From Gonatopus flavifemur (taxonomy: Eukaryota; Arthropoda; Insecta; Hymenoptera; Dryinidae): 64,000 bases of DNA. Location: NCBI GenBank assembly GCA_018340375.1, contig JAFFJZ010000006.1, positions 14,216,001-14,280,000 on the forward strand, read 5' to 3'. The position numbers and the translations under genes were made by a program. The notes beneath the pieces are model-generated. The model ran no database searches. It had not been told where the DNA came from and saw only the letters and a program-made list of their open reading frames with translations. Below, one piece after another: positions 1 through 11,624 of this stretch; within the stretch, counting starts at the first letter, position 1; each line of letters starts with the position of its first letter.

Positions 1-566
1 TGTACCAAAAACAATACCTACCATAAATTATCGCACTCGAAGAATCTCAAGATCTTTTAAAACTTACGTTACAGTTCTGGGAATAAATTTCAAACGAATC
101 GTACCATTCTCCATAACCAAAATATGACCATATCGAAGCATATGGAACGAAATTCACACTCCGCACACAAAGTTCACTGCATCTCGAATTTGCACTTATC
201 CACAAAACCGTGTGAATAACACAAATACTCGATATTGAAATACGTTACGCTTGTTATATCGCGCGGAACGAAAAACCGCATAAAAATATGAACACGTCGT
301 TTGAGATTCTTTTATATTTCAATGGCGTATAACACAATTCTCCGTGTACCGGCACATATATTATTCCAAATAAATTTCGAATGGAAAACTTTGCAAACGG
401 TGTTACTCCACCGACTACGATGTGCCGTAAATTTTCATGAACGGCATTGAGAAATTTTATAGAATCATTAGAATTTGTTTTAATACCTCTCGTATGATGG
501 GGGAAAGAGTGAGGCACTTTGAACCACAGATCATTCGTGTTTTTAATCCCCATAATATAACAAAAC
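1..566. other. no recognisable feature
   Basis: AT-rich DNA without a convincing ORF, RNA gene or repeat. It ends at the target-site duplication of the hAT-type element that starts at 575. Confidence 0.5.
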
Positions 567-574
567 AACAATTG

Positions 575-1072
575 CAGGGCATATTCTAGGAAAATTTAAG
601 AACTAACCGAAACGCTGGACACTCGATTTCTAAAATAAAAAGGAAAACATTTGTTTGACAAGTATTTCCTTCATTTGGCATGAAGTCTTATGTTTTTAGA
701 ATTAATATCGCTTCTGAACTCATTATACTCATTCTGTAACAGTCCTTATTGAAAAAATCCATAAAATCTGACGAAATTAAACTTAATGGGATTTAGTGAG
801 AACATTGTGCAAGGTTCAATCAAAATTACACTGAAATAATACACTAACCTGATTGAATCTCATTGAAAATGGTTGAATAGGATTTGGTCAGAGCAGTGTA
901 CAAAATCCAATGAGATTTAGCGAGAATCAATCGGTTTGTTTAACTAGGAAGGGCAATATTGGATACTCGATTGAAAAAAAGGAAAAAATGTAACTAAAAA
1001 TTGAAAATAAAACTGATCGTTCTCTTTCAGAACTAACCTTTTGGTAAGAACTGACCCTTATAATATGCCCTG
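575..1072. mobile_element. nonautonomous hAT-type element, copy A
   Basis: Seen: the left end begins CAGGGCATATT and the right end is AATATGCCCTG, an 11-bp terminal inverted repeat. The element is flanked by a perfect 8-bp duplication, AACAATTG, at 567-574 and 1073-1080. Known: CAGGG-type ends with 8-bp duplications are the signature of the hAT superfamily. A second copy lies at 39724-40274. Both carry repeated AGAACTAACC-like motifs close to each end and have no transposase ORF, so they would need an enzyme supplied in trans. Copy A is interrupted by a smaller MITE at 743-949; without it the element is about 290 bp. Confidence 0.88.
743..949. mobile_element. 207-bp MITE nested in hAT copy A
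   Basis: The ends are TCCTtaTTgAAA and the inverse of TTTAACtAGGA, diverged versions of the TCCTGGTTAAA terminus seen at 23412-23649. The interior shares AATGaGATTTrGTcAGAACATTGT motifs with that copy. The related hAT copy at 39724-40274 reads straight through the site (gtaacagggcagtattgg), so it supplies an empty site. Comparing the two gives a 2-bp duplication AG at 741-742 and 950-951. Confidence 0.75.
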
Positions 1073-1080
1073 AACAATTG

Positions 1081-1688
1081 TATTGTCATGTTTTATAGTT
1101 GAAAATAAATTTTTCTGTACATGAATAGTTCGTTTGTGTGAAACAACATTGAACACAACGTTGTTTTCCACATTGAAATGCGTTTCCTAATAGATTCTTA
1201 ATACTCAACTCCTTCATTCTCTCTATCAAGAGTGTGATTTTGAGAGAAACGTAAACGGAATATTTCGACTTAATTCCAGAGGGAAGAGATAAACGAATAA
1301 ATTTAACAGAATCACTATTATGGAGAGTGTAAAGAACTAAATAGTGATTCATTGAAATGAAGTATGCCAATTTTCTAGGTGCACTACAACACACGATAAA
1401 ATGTACTTAGCTGAATTCCTACAACGATCATATCTCACAGTCTACGCTTTTTATGGGGAAACATCCAAACGTACCGAGCATTCGTTATTTCATTCGATTA
1501 AGAAACAGGGGTTCATAAATCCACTTGCTAAAATGGTTCCCTGAATGTTTGACCAACAGTCACGCAAACGACATCTCAGGCAAGCACGACATTACCGGAA
1601 ACTTTTAAAGTCACTTATTGGTTGATAACATTTAAAATATACCTCAATACTTTACGGAGGCGTGAAATGGAGAAAGGGAGTTACGATA

Positions 1689-1724
<36 letters not shown>

Positions 1725-2396
1725 CTTGTATAGAATCACGCGTTTCTCGATACCCCGGTAACTCAAAAATCTCAACTCTTGAATTTTTCATATTGGAAGA
1801 ACTATTTGAAATTAAAACTCAGCCAGTCGTGTAGATTGTAAATCACACTCCAGGGAACTTTGACGTTCGAAACTAAATTACTTAAGTTCTAAATGGTCGA
1901 ATGACACCCCACGCGACCATCAAAGAATTAAAAGACGTTAGAAAGGAATTACTGTTCGTGTGACAATGAACGATATATCTAAATACAGAAATCACGATTA
2001 TATCAAAAGCATTTGAAAAATAACATTCTTTGTCGCCGAATCTTGAGATCTAAATGAAAATGAGAATCTCTATCGCGTGTTCGTTTGTGACGGCGGTACT
2101 CCAATTTCAGTGTCCATGTCCCAGAACGTAACGAGGGTGTAACAAATGTCCGCCAAACGCTAATGATCTTCGTAATGATTACGCAATATCGCACGAAATG
2201 TTGCATGTAACTTATTATTCCTTCCTAGGAATGATAAGTGATTTCACACTCGTTTATATTGTTATGACTTACGACATCTCCAACACCGCGTGTACGGTAA
2301 ATCAGATTCGTGTAACTACCTGGCTATTCAATTAAAACATAATCTCGATAAAGAAAAAACTCCAAGAAGTATAAGACAGAATAATGTCAGGTACAC
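1081..2396. other. non-coding stretch with a (CT)n microsatellite
   Basis: A nearly pure CT tract runs at about 1688-1724. Nothing else is supported: the short open frames here are AT-rich chance ORFs without domains. Confidence 0.5.
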
Positions 2397-2920
2397 TATG
2401 AGGTGTACAACTTTGCTTCCGCCGTTTACAATACATGGTTGCGGTCGAAATAGGTTGGGTAGTGGATGAAACTTTGATAATGAAAGTTTTCGAGCCGAAT
2501 TCTCGTCATTTGCGGGAGGTTCTGATTTTCTGCTTTCATTTGAAGAAAACTGCGGCTGAGGCTCACATCGAATGCTCTCAAGTACTCACGGTGAGGCTGC
2601 TTTGAGTGAATGAGCGAGTCGTCGATGGTTTCAACGGCATTACTCGATTAAGACTCGTGCCAAACGCAAGAAGAATTGGCAGGATTATTGGGAGTAACTC
2701 GACAAACCATTTCGAAACGCTTCAGAGCCATGGGAATGATTCAGGAACAGGGGAATTGGGTTTCGTACGAATTGAAGCCAAGAGACGTTGAACGACGTTT
2801 CTTTACTCGCGAACAGCTGCTTCAAAGACAGAATCGAAAGGGTTTTCTACAACTTATTGTGACCGGCGACGAAAAATGTGTCCAATACGATAATCCCAAG
2901 CGCAGAAAATCTTGGGGAAT

Positions 2921-3273
2921 CCCTGGTAACAAAACCGGATGATAATCCGACTCAAACTCGGATGAAATTTCCGGGATTCCATTCGGGTGTATCCGGGCGC
3001 GTATACGGGGTTTGCGGTGATCTTTTATCCGGTTCCATCTGGCTCCTATCCGGGTTTTGGGACAAGATATTTTTTGGAATCCCAAATAAAACCCGAACAA
3101 GGAGACGAATGAATTCTATCCAAATTTCGTGTATAGTTTCGAAAAATATTCAGTATTAAAATCCGGATAGTTGCCGGATGAAGAATCACCGCAAAAACCG
3201 TATACGCCCCCGGATACACCCGGAAATTTCATCCGGGTGTGAGTCGGGTTCCCATCCGGTTTTTTTACCAGGG
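2921..3273. mobile_element. 353-bp MITE with CCCTGGTAA ends inside the mariner
   Basis: The first about 120 bp and the last about 110 bp are inverted copies of each other. They start CCCTGGTAAnAAAACCGGATG and continue through CGGATGAAATTTCCGGG and CGTATACGG. The mariner frame reads up to 2920 and resumes after 3273, so the insertion is clear. The duplication is not: the flanks GGGGAAT and GTGCCCGG do not match convincingly. Other elements in the window share the CCCTGG(T/C)RAAAA terminus (12146, 34914, and inside Element X). Superfamily unknown. Confidence 0.82.
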
Positions 3274-4151
3274 GTGCCCGGACAAGTCCCCACGGCGACG
3301 GCTAAACCAAATATTCATGGTGCCAAGGTTATGCTCTGCATTTGGTGGGATCAGCTCAGTGTCGTGTATATGAACTATTGAAACCGAGTGTAACCATTAC
3401 AGGAGATCGATATCAAACGCAATTGATGCGTTTGAGCCGAGCATTGAAGGAGAAATGGCCACAGTACCAAGAAAGCTAGACGCGATGAAGTTATCGTCCA
3501 ACATGATAATGTTCGGCCACATGTCTCAAAATCGATCAAAACATATTTGGAGACACTAAAATGGGAAGTCCCATACCCCATCCGCCGTACTCTCCAGACA
3601 TTCCTCCTTACGGCCTGAGTGATCAGCATTCTCATTCTTATGAAGGAGTTAGGGCCTTAGGCCACCCTAGGAGGCCGAAAAAAATCGGCTTTTTTGGGAA
3701 TTTTTTTCAGAAATATTACGAAATAAATCGAGATTACAGAAATGGGACTTCATCATACATATCAATCACTGCATGCAATATTTTTTTGAGGCAGTTTATT
3801 CCAAAATGGCGGCTTTTTTTTCTGTGATCCACGGCCGGAATAACAGCTCCTGTGATTCAACGAATTATAATGAGGGCCTGAATTTTTTCGATTATGTATA
3901 GTATAAGCTAGAGAAGTACGGAGGATTTTTTCGATAGGGGGAAGTCCCGTCACGCCGGACGGCACTCAGTGCCAGATACTGAGAATATCTATCGAACTGA
4001 AAACAATACATATATGTTTGTTGCATAGTTTGAATAAGTAGGTCGAACGAAGTGACGAAACGTAACGCTAGGCGGCTGTGTGCATGCGCGCCTTCCCAAG
4101 AATCAATTCATATTTGAGCCTTATATATCTTACATATTTGGAAATAATGAT

Positions 4152-4260
4152 GAAGATTGGATTCAGTGTCAAAATTATGAAGAATGGGCTCATGAAGCGT
4201 GTGCGGTTGTTCCTGAATGCTCTGACAATTATATTCGTGATCGCTGCAGGATCAGATAAT
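4152..4260 (+). pseudogene. C-terminal zinc-finger tail of a pogo-like transposase
   Basis: The frame starting at 4152 reads as a D-W-I-Q-C-x2-Y-x2-W-A-H-E-A-C pattern, then a P-E-C and an R-D-R-C before the stop at 4258-4260. Known: the motif W-[IV]-x-C-x2-C-x2-W-x-H-x2-C is a PHD-like zinc finger found at the C-terminus of pogo/Tigger-type DDE transposases. Here the second Cys of the first pair is replaced by Tyr, so the finger is damaged. No DDE catalytic core is visible upstream. This is too short for a firm family call; the surrounding TIRs and TA duplication support it. Confidence 0.55.
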
Positions 4261-4409
4261 TTTGAAAATTACTTTCCTTCTTTTTTTCTATAAGCGTCCG
4301 GTACTAGGTGCCACTTTCCAAACTCGTCTTTAGGTCACTCGTTTTAGTATTAAATACAAATACATTTCTTCCTTATTTCCTAATAAAATAAATATGTGAA
4401 TATACTCAT

Positions 4410-5535
4410 TGTATTTTTTTTTTATTGCAATACACGGGTTAGCACCCTTTGATATGAAAAGTAAATACAGCGTCAATACAAGACAGCGTCCAAAGACGCA
4501 TAAAATACAATTACAATATGGTCATGCATTAACCGACAGTTCAAACCGATTCAAGGAAACACCAAACAATTCCATCGACCGATCGAAATTATTTGCTAAT
4601 TCACAAATGCGAGAAATCGGATCATAATTTCCAAATCTAGATTTAAATTGTACAGGTCTAAATAAAAGCGCTCTCCTAACTGGTCTACCAGGGATGTTAA
4701 AATTAACTTTACTCAGCAATGACTCGCAATCGAGAAAACCATTAATCAATTTGAAAAGAAATAGGAGATCATTCATTTGTCTCCGCTCTTCGAGGGTAGT
4801 TAAATTCATTCTGTGAAGAACTCTGGAGTAATCATGGTCAGAATATCTCATAGGGCAGCCTATTCTAAAAGCAGCAAAGCGTAAAAACTTGTGTTGCACA
4901 CTCTCAATCATTCTAATATCCTTCTCCAAGTACGGAGACCAGATAGGGGACGCATATTCAAGATGGGGTCTAATTAAAGAGGAATATAGTACTTTCAATG
5001 ACCTAACATCTTTAAAATCACTAGAAAATCTTTTGACGAAGCCGAGATTTCTCAGCGCAGTACCACAAGCTTTCACAGAATGCTCAGAAAAATCCAATTC
5101 ATCATTTATAGTTACACCAAGATCAACATAAGATTTAACAGTATTCAATATAACATTTGCAATCTTGTAGGAGAATATGAGAGGATTCCTTGACCGCGAG
5201 ATTCTCATTACACAGCATTTTTCTAAGTTCAGATGCAGAGAATTACGGGTGCACCAATAATCTAATCTCGATAATATTGACTGTAAGTGATGAACATCCG
5301 CAAGATATTTTATGTTCTTGAAGATTTTTAGATCATCAGCAAATACCAGGGAATCACAATCATTGAGAACCTGCCCGATGGCATTTATGAATAGCAAAAA
5401 TAAAAGTGGACCAAGGTGGGATCCCTGGGGCACTCCCGAAGAAGGTATAATCGGTTCAGAAAAACAGTTCCGAACTTTTACCATCTGCACCCGATCAGTT
5501 AAGTAACTCTGGAACCAAAGTTTGTATTGTTGATA
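4410..5535 (-). mobile_element. 5'-truncated Jockey/CR1-like LINE, copy 1
   Basis: On the minus strand this fragment runs from mid reverse transcriptase to the 3' end. The 3' terminus carries a run of A (T-run near 4413-4423 on the plus strand) just after a short GGGT...ACCC stem-loop (4435-4450). The 5' end breaks off in the RT domain near 5535, as expected from abortive target-primed reverse transcription. No duplication could be assigned because of the AT-rich flanks. It lies inside the pogo-like element, so it is the youngest insertion of this nest. Confidence 0.85.
4522..5490 (-). pseudogene. LINE reverse transcriptase fragment, 322+ codons open
   Basis: C-terminal two-thirds of a non-LTR retrotransposon reverse transcriptase, which would copy LINE RNA at a nicked target. 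Residues about 17-35 carry the block SSGVPQGSHLGPLLFLLFIN and residues about 49-56 the catalytic box (FADDLKIF). Further on are L-N-L-E-K-C and L-I-R-P-H-L-E-Y-A-S-P-I-W, then V-Q-H-K-F-L-R, all typical of Jockey/CR1-like elements. The frame is open upstream of the first Met, through Q-S-Y-L-T-D-R-V-Q, to about 5530, so the Met at 5490 is not a real start. The endonuclease domain and ORF1 are absent. With no frameshift in more than 320 codons, the copy is fairly recent. Not functional because it is truncated. Confidence 0.9.
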
Positions 5536-5922
5536 ACTGTCAAAAATTTATTATAAAAATAAAAATATTCAAGTTCCTATGTATTTTCTTTTTTTATGAA
5601 CCATTGACCTCAAGTGTCCGGTACTGAGAGACTTCCCCCTATATTGATTTTTGACAAAATGGCGCACTTCTAAAGTGGAAAGTGAAAAATTTGCCTAAAA
5701 AATCGTTAGATAATTGTTAATAAGAAATGAACTATGCAATATATAAGAAAAATCCTACGTGCTTCTATAAACAATGTATTTTCGAAGATATATTCCAAAT
5801 TTCAAGTCAAAAAATGTAATTTTGAGATAACCGCGTTTAAAGTTTTGAGTAGTAGAAAATCATGAATAATTCTGCAATACCTTTAATCTGCGATGCCTGC
5901 ACCGTACAATTGGTCTCCCAGA

Positions 5923-6147
5923 TTATCTTAATGCTCTTGCATTTCTTTCTTGCTTGATCTTGCGGCGTTTTTGGCCTCTTTTACCCGGTCTGATAGCGAT
6001 CTCTCTGCAAGCTTCATGCCCTAACAAAAGGGACTCGCTGCGGACCAGACGGCCATGTACTACAACTCGAAAACGGAGTACTTGAAGATCTTTCCCGGCC
6101 ATAATCTTCTGGGACATCATTTTCGAGACCTTAAGAGACCCTTTCAA
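5923..6147 (-). CDS. small basic ORF of unknown function inside the TIR element
   Basis: A 74-codon minus-strand frame in a locally GC-richer segment between the pogo-like insertion and the right TIR of the host element. The C-terminal half is strongly basic (R-P-G-K-R-G-Q-K-R-R-K-I-K-Q-E-R), like a nuclear localisation or nucleic-acid-binding tail. No transposase motif is recognised. It could be the remains of the element's own protein, a captured host fragment, or chance. I would not call it a gene without homologues. Confidence 0.2.
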   Translation of the reverse strand: MKGSLKVSKMMSQKIMAGKDLQVLRFRVVVHGRLVRSESLLLGHEACREIAIRPGKRGQKRRKIKQERNARALR

Positions 6148-9100
6148 ACGAAGGGGGAAAAATCGATTTTTTGAAAATTCTAGGGTGGTGGCCTAAGGCC
6201 TTGAAGAATGGATCGATTCGTGGATCGCCTCGAAATTGCCACAAAAGATGGGAAAAAGTAGTGGCTAGCGACGGCCAGTACTTTGAATCATAAGTATGTA
6301 TTCACTTTTTGAGAATAAATCCTGAAATTTTGAGAAAGAACGGCGGAAGCAAAGTTGTACACCTAATACTTTTTAAAATCTCTTCTCAATGTTATGATCA
6401 CTTTCGCATAATTGCTTTACTTGGCGTCGTTTGAGATCAAACCACCTACTCTCACGAATTTTTATTTGATTCCATAAAATCAGTTAGAATTATTATTTCC
6501 TCTTCCCAAACGTTTCCTCTTAGATAAACAAACGTAAGGGATCGCGTAATTGAATTTACTTCCCATGATTACATTGCGATACGTGAATAGTGAACTAACG
6601 GAGTACATGTATGCGTCTGAGATCGAATTATCGCAAGACATTGAACACGAATCAGTGAGCTGCATAACAAAGTAAATTAAGATAAAATGTAGCTATTTTA
6701 TCAAGTATTTTATAATTAAATTATTAAATCCATGTACGTATGTTGAGAGAAACAACGAACTTCCTTTGCAGAATCTTTTATTCATTACTTCAAGTTGACA
6801 AAGTATTTCAAAACGATGGAGATCCAAGGAAACCCCTGTAATATCATAGTCTATGGTATATGTAATATTGGAATATTTTCTTCGTGGGTATTGGAGAACC
6901 GTAACGACGACAACAACAATAAACGATTATGTAACACAACTCATCCTATATCGTTTTATACATTCCCTCACGAAGCCCTGAAAAATGACCCGATATCGTC
7001 GAGTGTACCTCTAATTGATTTCGATAGAATCGTTCCATTGCCATTATTATACCTCGACTCATTTCACAACAGGGAGAAGGCTGGGGAGTAAATTTGTGGG
7101 ACAAAGAACAGTACAGGTTTGTTGGAATTGTCTAATCCTCGGAGAACTTTACCGTACGTTGAATACAAATTTTTGAAATAAAATTTCTTCTTTCTTCTTC
7201 GTATGTATCACGTAACGTCGATATGACGTATATAAAGGAAAAACAGTCGTAAAGTATAATAGCGTGTTACAGTGTTACAACGAGAATGAGATTCGGGAGG
7301 ATTGTAATAACTTTTCGTCATGATATTCGTTTAACGTTTAACGTCGGATGATGAAAGCATCGATTTACTGCAAAAGTACATCATTTTTTATGAAGGTGGA
7401 AGAAAAAAAGGGCGTTACGCTGGACCGTAAAAAGGGAAAAGAAAAATAGACAGAACAATAAAAACGAGAGGAGGATAATGAAAACATTCGTTGATGGGTC
7501 AAGGATAACCCACAAGTCGCGTGTCTGTGCGTATTTTCAAGCATTGTTGAAAAACAATGAAACGCTTATGGGGCGCGTTAAAGGGATCCATTGTTTCGCT
7601 TTCATTATAGGAGCAACCGTTTGGCGACAATGCTTTTCCTCCCGCATCAAGCCACGTTGATAACGACTTTTCTCTTCTTTTTTTTTCCACTATGTTGTTC
7701 CCACGAGGAATATAGCGCGATAATTCTTTTTTGTTGTTAAAGCGTAGAAAGATGCGAGTCGAGTCGACGCAGGTTGGCCGGATGAACGTTTTGAAATGAC
7801 ATGAAGAATGATCTAAAATATATTTAACACGAATATTAAATAACATTGAATCACTGAGGGTGAAGTTTATACGTTTACCTCACTGCCATCGGTGCAGGGG
7901 ATGTACTGCGGTGGATGTGTTAATGTGAATTTACAGCATTATACAGACATGAAGGATGGCTGTACACTACCGATGCCTGATCCAGGCACCATTCGCATGC
8001 AGGATTCGCGCTAGCCGACGTGCCAGCGGGGGCACGACGCCAGGTACCGAGAGCTTAACGAGAATCACATCGGGCGCATCAGACACAACCCTGTGGCGTA
8101 AACACATTGCGCTTATCGATCGGATTCACCCCTTTGCCTCACTTCGCTTCACTTCACCTCCCTCGCATTCTCGACAGTCAATCCAGGAACTAAACCCCAA
8201 AGGACTAGTTTGAGAAATTACTCTTGGATGTGGGTTTTTTTTTCTATTTTCGCTTTATCGCTATCTCGCGTCAAGAATTCGATTGTATCATCCATGTCAG
8301 ACCTTGTACAACATTCCACCAGAATCAAAGTGACGAAAAACGTCAGGGATAATCGAAATATCAAGAACTTGTACATCCTGTAGGGCCATCCTGTACTTTG
8401 ATTTTCTTTCCAACGTGAAGAGGGAGAACAAAAAACATAACGAAGTGAAGTATTTCGTTTTTCCAGTAGTCTTTTCATCTATTTCGAGAAGGGAAAGAGA
8501 GATCGTGATGTTGGGGGATATTGGAACGGGATACCTTCGAGATTTTCTTAGCCAGGACGACGACTACGACCGAGACTAAGACTACGACGTACGACGTGAG
8601 CTTTCTTACCGTCATCAAGCCACGATTCATCATAGTTCTTTGTGCGCAACGACAACCTCGACTCTTTTTCCTTATTTTTCCCACTCCACGACGTTTCCGG
8701 CGTCCACCCTCATTTCCGTAGGACACCCCTCCTCACTTTGTACTCCGATTTCATTCGCTGGAGCTTATGAACATTTCATAAGTCAGTCACAGATCTGTTT
8801 TCTCTACTCCATTCGGCAACAAAACTCTTTCCCTCGGGATTATGTTCGGTATTTCAGACCATGTTGGACGGAATTTTTCCCCGAGAAGATAGAAAAGTAA
8901 GTTGAGTAATTATTGTAGTTCGAAAGAAGGTAGACTTTGTTGAAATTTTCCAAGAACCTAATAATGGATGCAGGAGTACATAAACTAACTCCCATTGACA
9001 AATGACAACGAAGAACATGATTTATACGGAATTCATTTTGTTGTTCTTTCTACTTTTATTTCGAATTAATGATGGATGGAGCTTGAAATATCGCGTACGT

Positions 9101-10447
9101 ATGTACGTGTAGGAATCGTGAATCGTGAATCGAGTTCGATAGCAGTTACAACCCACGTTTGTATGATCGTAGTTCGAGTATTCGATACGTGTATGTGAAA
9201 AGAGCAAACTCTCCGTGGTTACGTGTAGGGAAGGTTGTGTGGAGGAATGTCATGACGTTGGTCCAAAACCCAGGAGTGATTTGTGTGACAGATCGGGGCC
9301 AGCGAGGTTCTCTCGTGCCACAGCATAGAGCAACGAGATTCACCACCACCATCGTCGTCGTCATCACCGTCGTCGTTGTTGTCGATATATTTTGTTTTCT
9401 ACTCGAACGAGTTCAACAACTGTTTCCCAATAACAGATAACTATTTATACATCCATGCATGGATATGTGGATATTATTGCATGGATTTTCTACACACCCT
9501 TACATTGTCATTTTGGAATAAATTGATTTCCCGTTCAATTTATTCCCTAACAATCATATAAGGATTGATTTTATGTGTTATAATACTCATTACCCGACAA
9601 CGAATTCAACGAATTCGGAATAATCACGTTTTATTCACATCGAATATGTTATTCATCGATTCAAACCCTCATACAACGAAGAAGGGAGAGAAATAATATA
9701 TCAAATAACATTTAATATCCATTATTGATGTAAATGAGAATAACGAAAAAGGGGGACGAATATTCGTGTATTCGTTGGCATGGGATGGCATGAAATGATA
9801 CAGCCAGTAATTAGATAGCGATCAATCGACGTCGATTGTTTCCAATTTATATAATAACGTATCATGTTTGAAACGCTTCAGAAAAGTTCCATAACAAAAG
9901 AATAATGCTCGGGAAAAAATTGGTGTTCAAAGTTTTTACGAGCGATTCGCAAAGTTCAAGGATATAGAATTTGGATAGAATCGAAGTAATACGGTTCCCT
10001 CATCGCAAACACATGGCCGAGATTCGATTCTAGAGAATACACCTCGGTCGCTGCTATTTTATCAATATGAATCAATAAACACATGAATTCATTCATGAAG
10101 GAAATATTATCGAATACCGTTTCGATGTAGAGCAGCGAAGCAGGTATACCCTCCCTATTGTATTCCCAATACGTTGCGTAATGTATTTGTGATATAACCA
10201 GTTTGTATTCCGAAGAAAATAGTTGAAAAGGTGAAGAAGACGAGGGAATTGAGGCTCGTGTTTTACATATTGCAGAAAATAACCGATGAATACAACAGGA
10301 GTGTAGAAAATATATACACTCGAGGATGTGATTTATTTTATAACCACTTTGCAGAATGTGATGTTTATTGTCAAAAAAATCAAAAAAACAAGAATTCATC
10401 TTTGTTTTATTTTCATCCCTTAATGAAAAAAGAAAATAATTATAACA

Positions 10448-10482
10448 ATGATGATGACGATGATGATGATAATAATGAAAAT
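10448..10482. repeat. (GAT)n microsatellite
   Basis: Imperfect ATGATGATGACGATGATGATGATAATAATG tract; encodes a poly-Asp run in one frame only by virtue of the repeat. Confidence 0.8.
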
Positions 10483-10651
10483 AAAAGAGAGAAACAAATG
10501 GTAAGAAATATGATCCAAAGCTTTACCAGAGGAATGTCAATGAAAGAGCCAGAAAATGAAAAGGAACGAGAAAAAACAGTTGTAACAAGAAAAGACGCCG
10601 TCGCGCAGCATTGATCGCTCTTTGTGTAAGGAGGTCTTTTACTTTGCCACT

Positions 10652-10678
10652 TCAGCAGCAGCAGCAGCAGCAGCAGCG
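10652..10678. repeat. (CAG)n microsatellite
   Basis: Nine uninterrupted CAG triplets, followed by CGACGGCGG. It translates as poly-Gln, poly-Ala or poly-Leu in overlapping chance frames; no coding context is visible. Confidence 0.85.
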
Positions 10679-11624
10679 ACGGCGGTGGCGGGAGCATCAT
10701 CCCACAGGCCTTGCTGAATTTTCTTGTCGACTAAGACTGAATCCGAACATCCATCCATCGATCGGTCAACACAAAAATGTATACGGATGTGTATTTTTAA
10801 ATCTCGTGAGAATAAAACGTGATATCCGGTCTGAAGTTGACACGAAGCTTTTACAAGAGAAAAAAAATTCCTGGAATACATATTAATTATAAACTGATTG
10901 CACTACTTGTTATCCGTAACAACAAAACAATTTTGAATAATTTAATAACACGTTTCAAGTATCTGCAAATTCATCTCATTTCAGAGGAAAATGTTTTTCG
11001 TAACAAAAATGAGGGCTTTTTTCGTCACTTTGAGGAACAGTTCCGCCTTTCAGGTGTTGTTGAAACTTCCACAGGGAGAGAAAAATTTCACAAACCCATA
11101 GCGAAAAGTTCCTCGTTCGTGGAAGAATTTTGTTGCCACTATTTTTCGAGAGAAAATTCTACAATTATTTTTTACAGTGTATATGTTATGAAATATAAAA
11201 CCGAAAACGAGAAAAAGAATGTCACAACACAAGCCAGAAGGTATTTAAATTACCAACCGAGGTGTGAAAACAGCAGGAACTCTTCTACACTCAAATAAAA
11301 GTGAATTTATTTCCAAAACTCAACCGTACGTTACGGAGTCGACGAATTTCTCCTGAAAAGGCGGTAGAAATATATATATAAACTATACTAAATGTCAAAA
11401 ACACTCGGAAAGTGTATTGAACAGGTTTTCACAGGGTAGTAAATCATACCAACTAAGAAAGGAACCAATGCCAAAAAGCATTAGACTTCAATGGATACTT
11501 TATCACCATTGATTATTAAAATTTTAAACAATGAAGAGGTGATAATGTATTTCTTATATCCCTCAGGAACTGGTAATGAGCAGCTAAGGAATAGTTTTGA
11601 TGTCATTTAAACTGAAAAAAATCT

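Larger units (their letters stand above)
3937..5639. mobile_element. pogo-like DNA transposon remnant with TA duplication
   Basis: The ends GGGGGAAGTC (3937) and GACTTCCCCC (to 5639) are inverted repeats, with a second shared block (CCGGAC) a few bases inside. TA flanks both sides (3935-3936 and 5640-5641). Inside, at 4152-4260, is a frame resembling the C-terminal zinc-binding tail of pogo/Tigger-type DDE transposases. A tcCGGTACTag motif near 4290 repeats the right subterminal sequence. Most of the original element is deleted, and its right half is occupied by a LINE fragment. Confidence 0.75.
3653..6200. mobile_element. TIR element (GGCCTTAGGCCACC ends) inserted in mariner
   Basis: The left end GGCCTTAGGCCACCCTAG and the right end CTAGGGTGGTGGCCTAAGGCC are inverted repeats, followed inward by AAAAAATCG on both sides. 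They interrupt the transposase between SYEGV (left) and EEWIDSW (right). The flanks TTA (3649-3651) and TTG (6201-6203), with GGGCC-like ends, are compatible with a PIF/Harbinger insertion at TTA, but no Harbinger transposase is visible, so the class is unproven. The element carries its own insertion (3937-5639) and a small basic ORF on the minus strand (5923-6147). Confidence 0.72.
2480..6293 (+). pseudogene. broken mariner transposase
   Basis: Remnant of an irritans-subfamily mariner transposase, the DD34D enzyme that cuts and pastes the element at TA. Readable pieces are 2480-2590 (N-terminus, REVLIFCFHLKKTAAEAH), 2676-2920 (helix-turn-helix VTRQTISKRFRAMG, then VTGDEK with the first catalytic Asp), about 3280-3380 (PNIHGAKVMLCIWWDQL), 3390-3650 (HDNVRPHV with the second Asp, then PPYSPD), and 6201-6293 (EEWIDSWIASK to the stop). 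It is disrupted by frameshifts, by two transposon insertions and by loss of about 10 residues after PPYSPD. That deletion removes the Asp-Tyr-His segment holding the third catalytic Asp. It cannot be active. The family assignment rests on the long stretches of recognisable irritans motifs. Confidence 0.93.
2399..6366 (+). mobile_element. irritans-type mariner, expanded by nested insertions
   Basis: Seen: the left end at 2401-2428 (AGGTGTACAACTTTGCTTCC and onward) is repeated inverted at 6337-6364, a 28-bp near-perfect terminal repeat. TA dinucleotides flank the element at 2397-2398 and 6367-6368, as expected for Tc1/mariner. The transposase reading frame begins at 2480 and ends near 6293. Without the insertions at 2921-3273 and about 3653-6200 the element would be about 1.07 kb, slightly short of a full mariner (about 1.3 kb), consistent with internal deletions. 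Confidence 0.92.

Noticed and set aside
7228..7240. TATATAAAGG as a core promoter
   Set aside because: No supported gene or initiator downstream; AT-rich DNA gives such matches by chance.
7956..8213. GC-richer 85-codon frame as an exon
   Set aside because: No family resemblance and no clear splice sites in frame; left as unassigned DNA.
9956..10399. 147-codon minus-strand ORF as a gene
   Set aside because: No recognisable motif and no sign of codon structure; probably chance.
10819..11298. 159-codon plus-strand ORF as a gene
   Set aside because: No domain, signal peptide or promoter context; AT-rich composition like the flanks; length is within chance for 64 kb in six frames.
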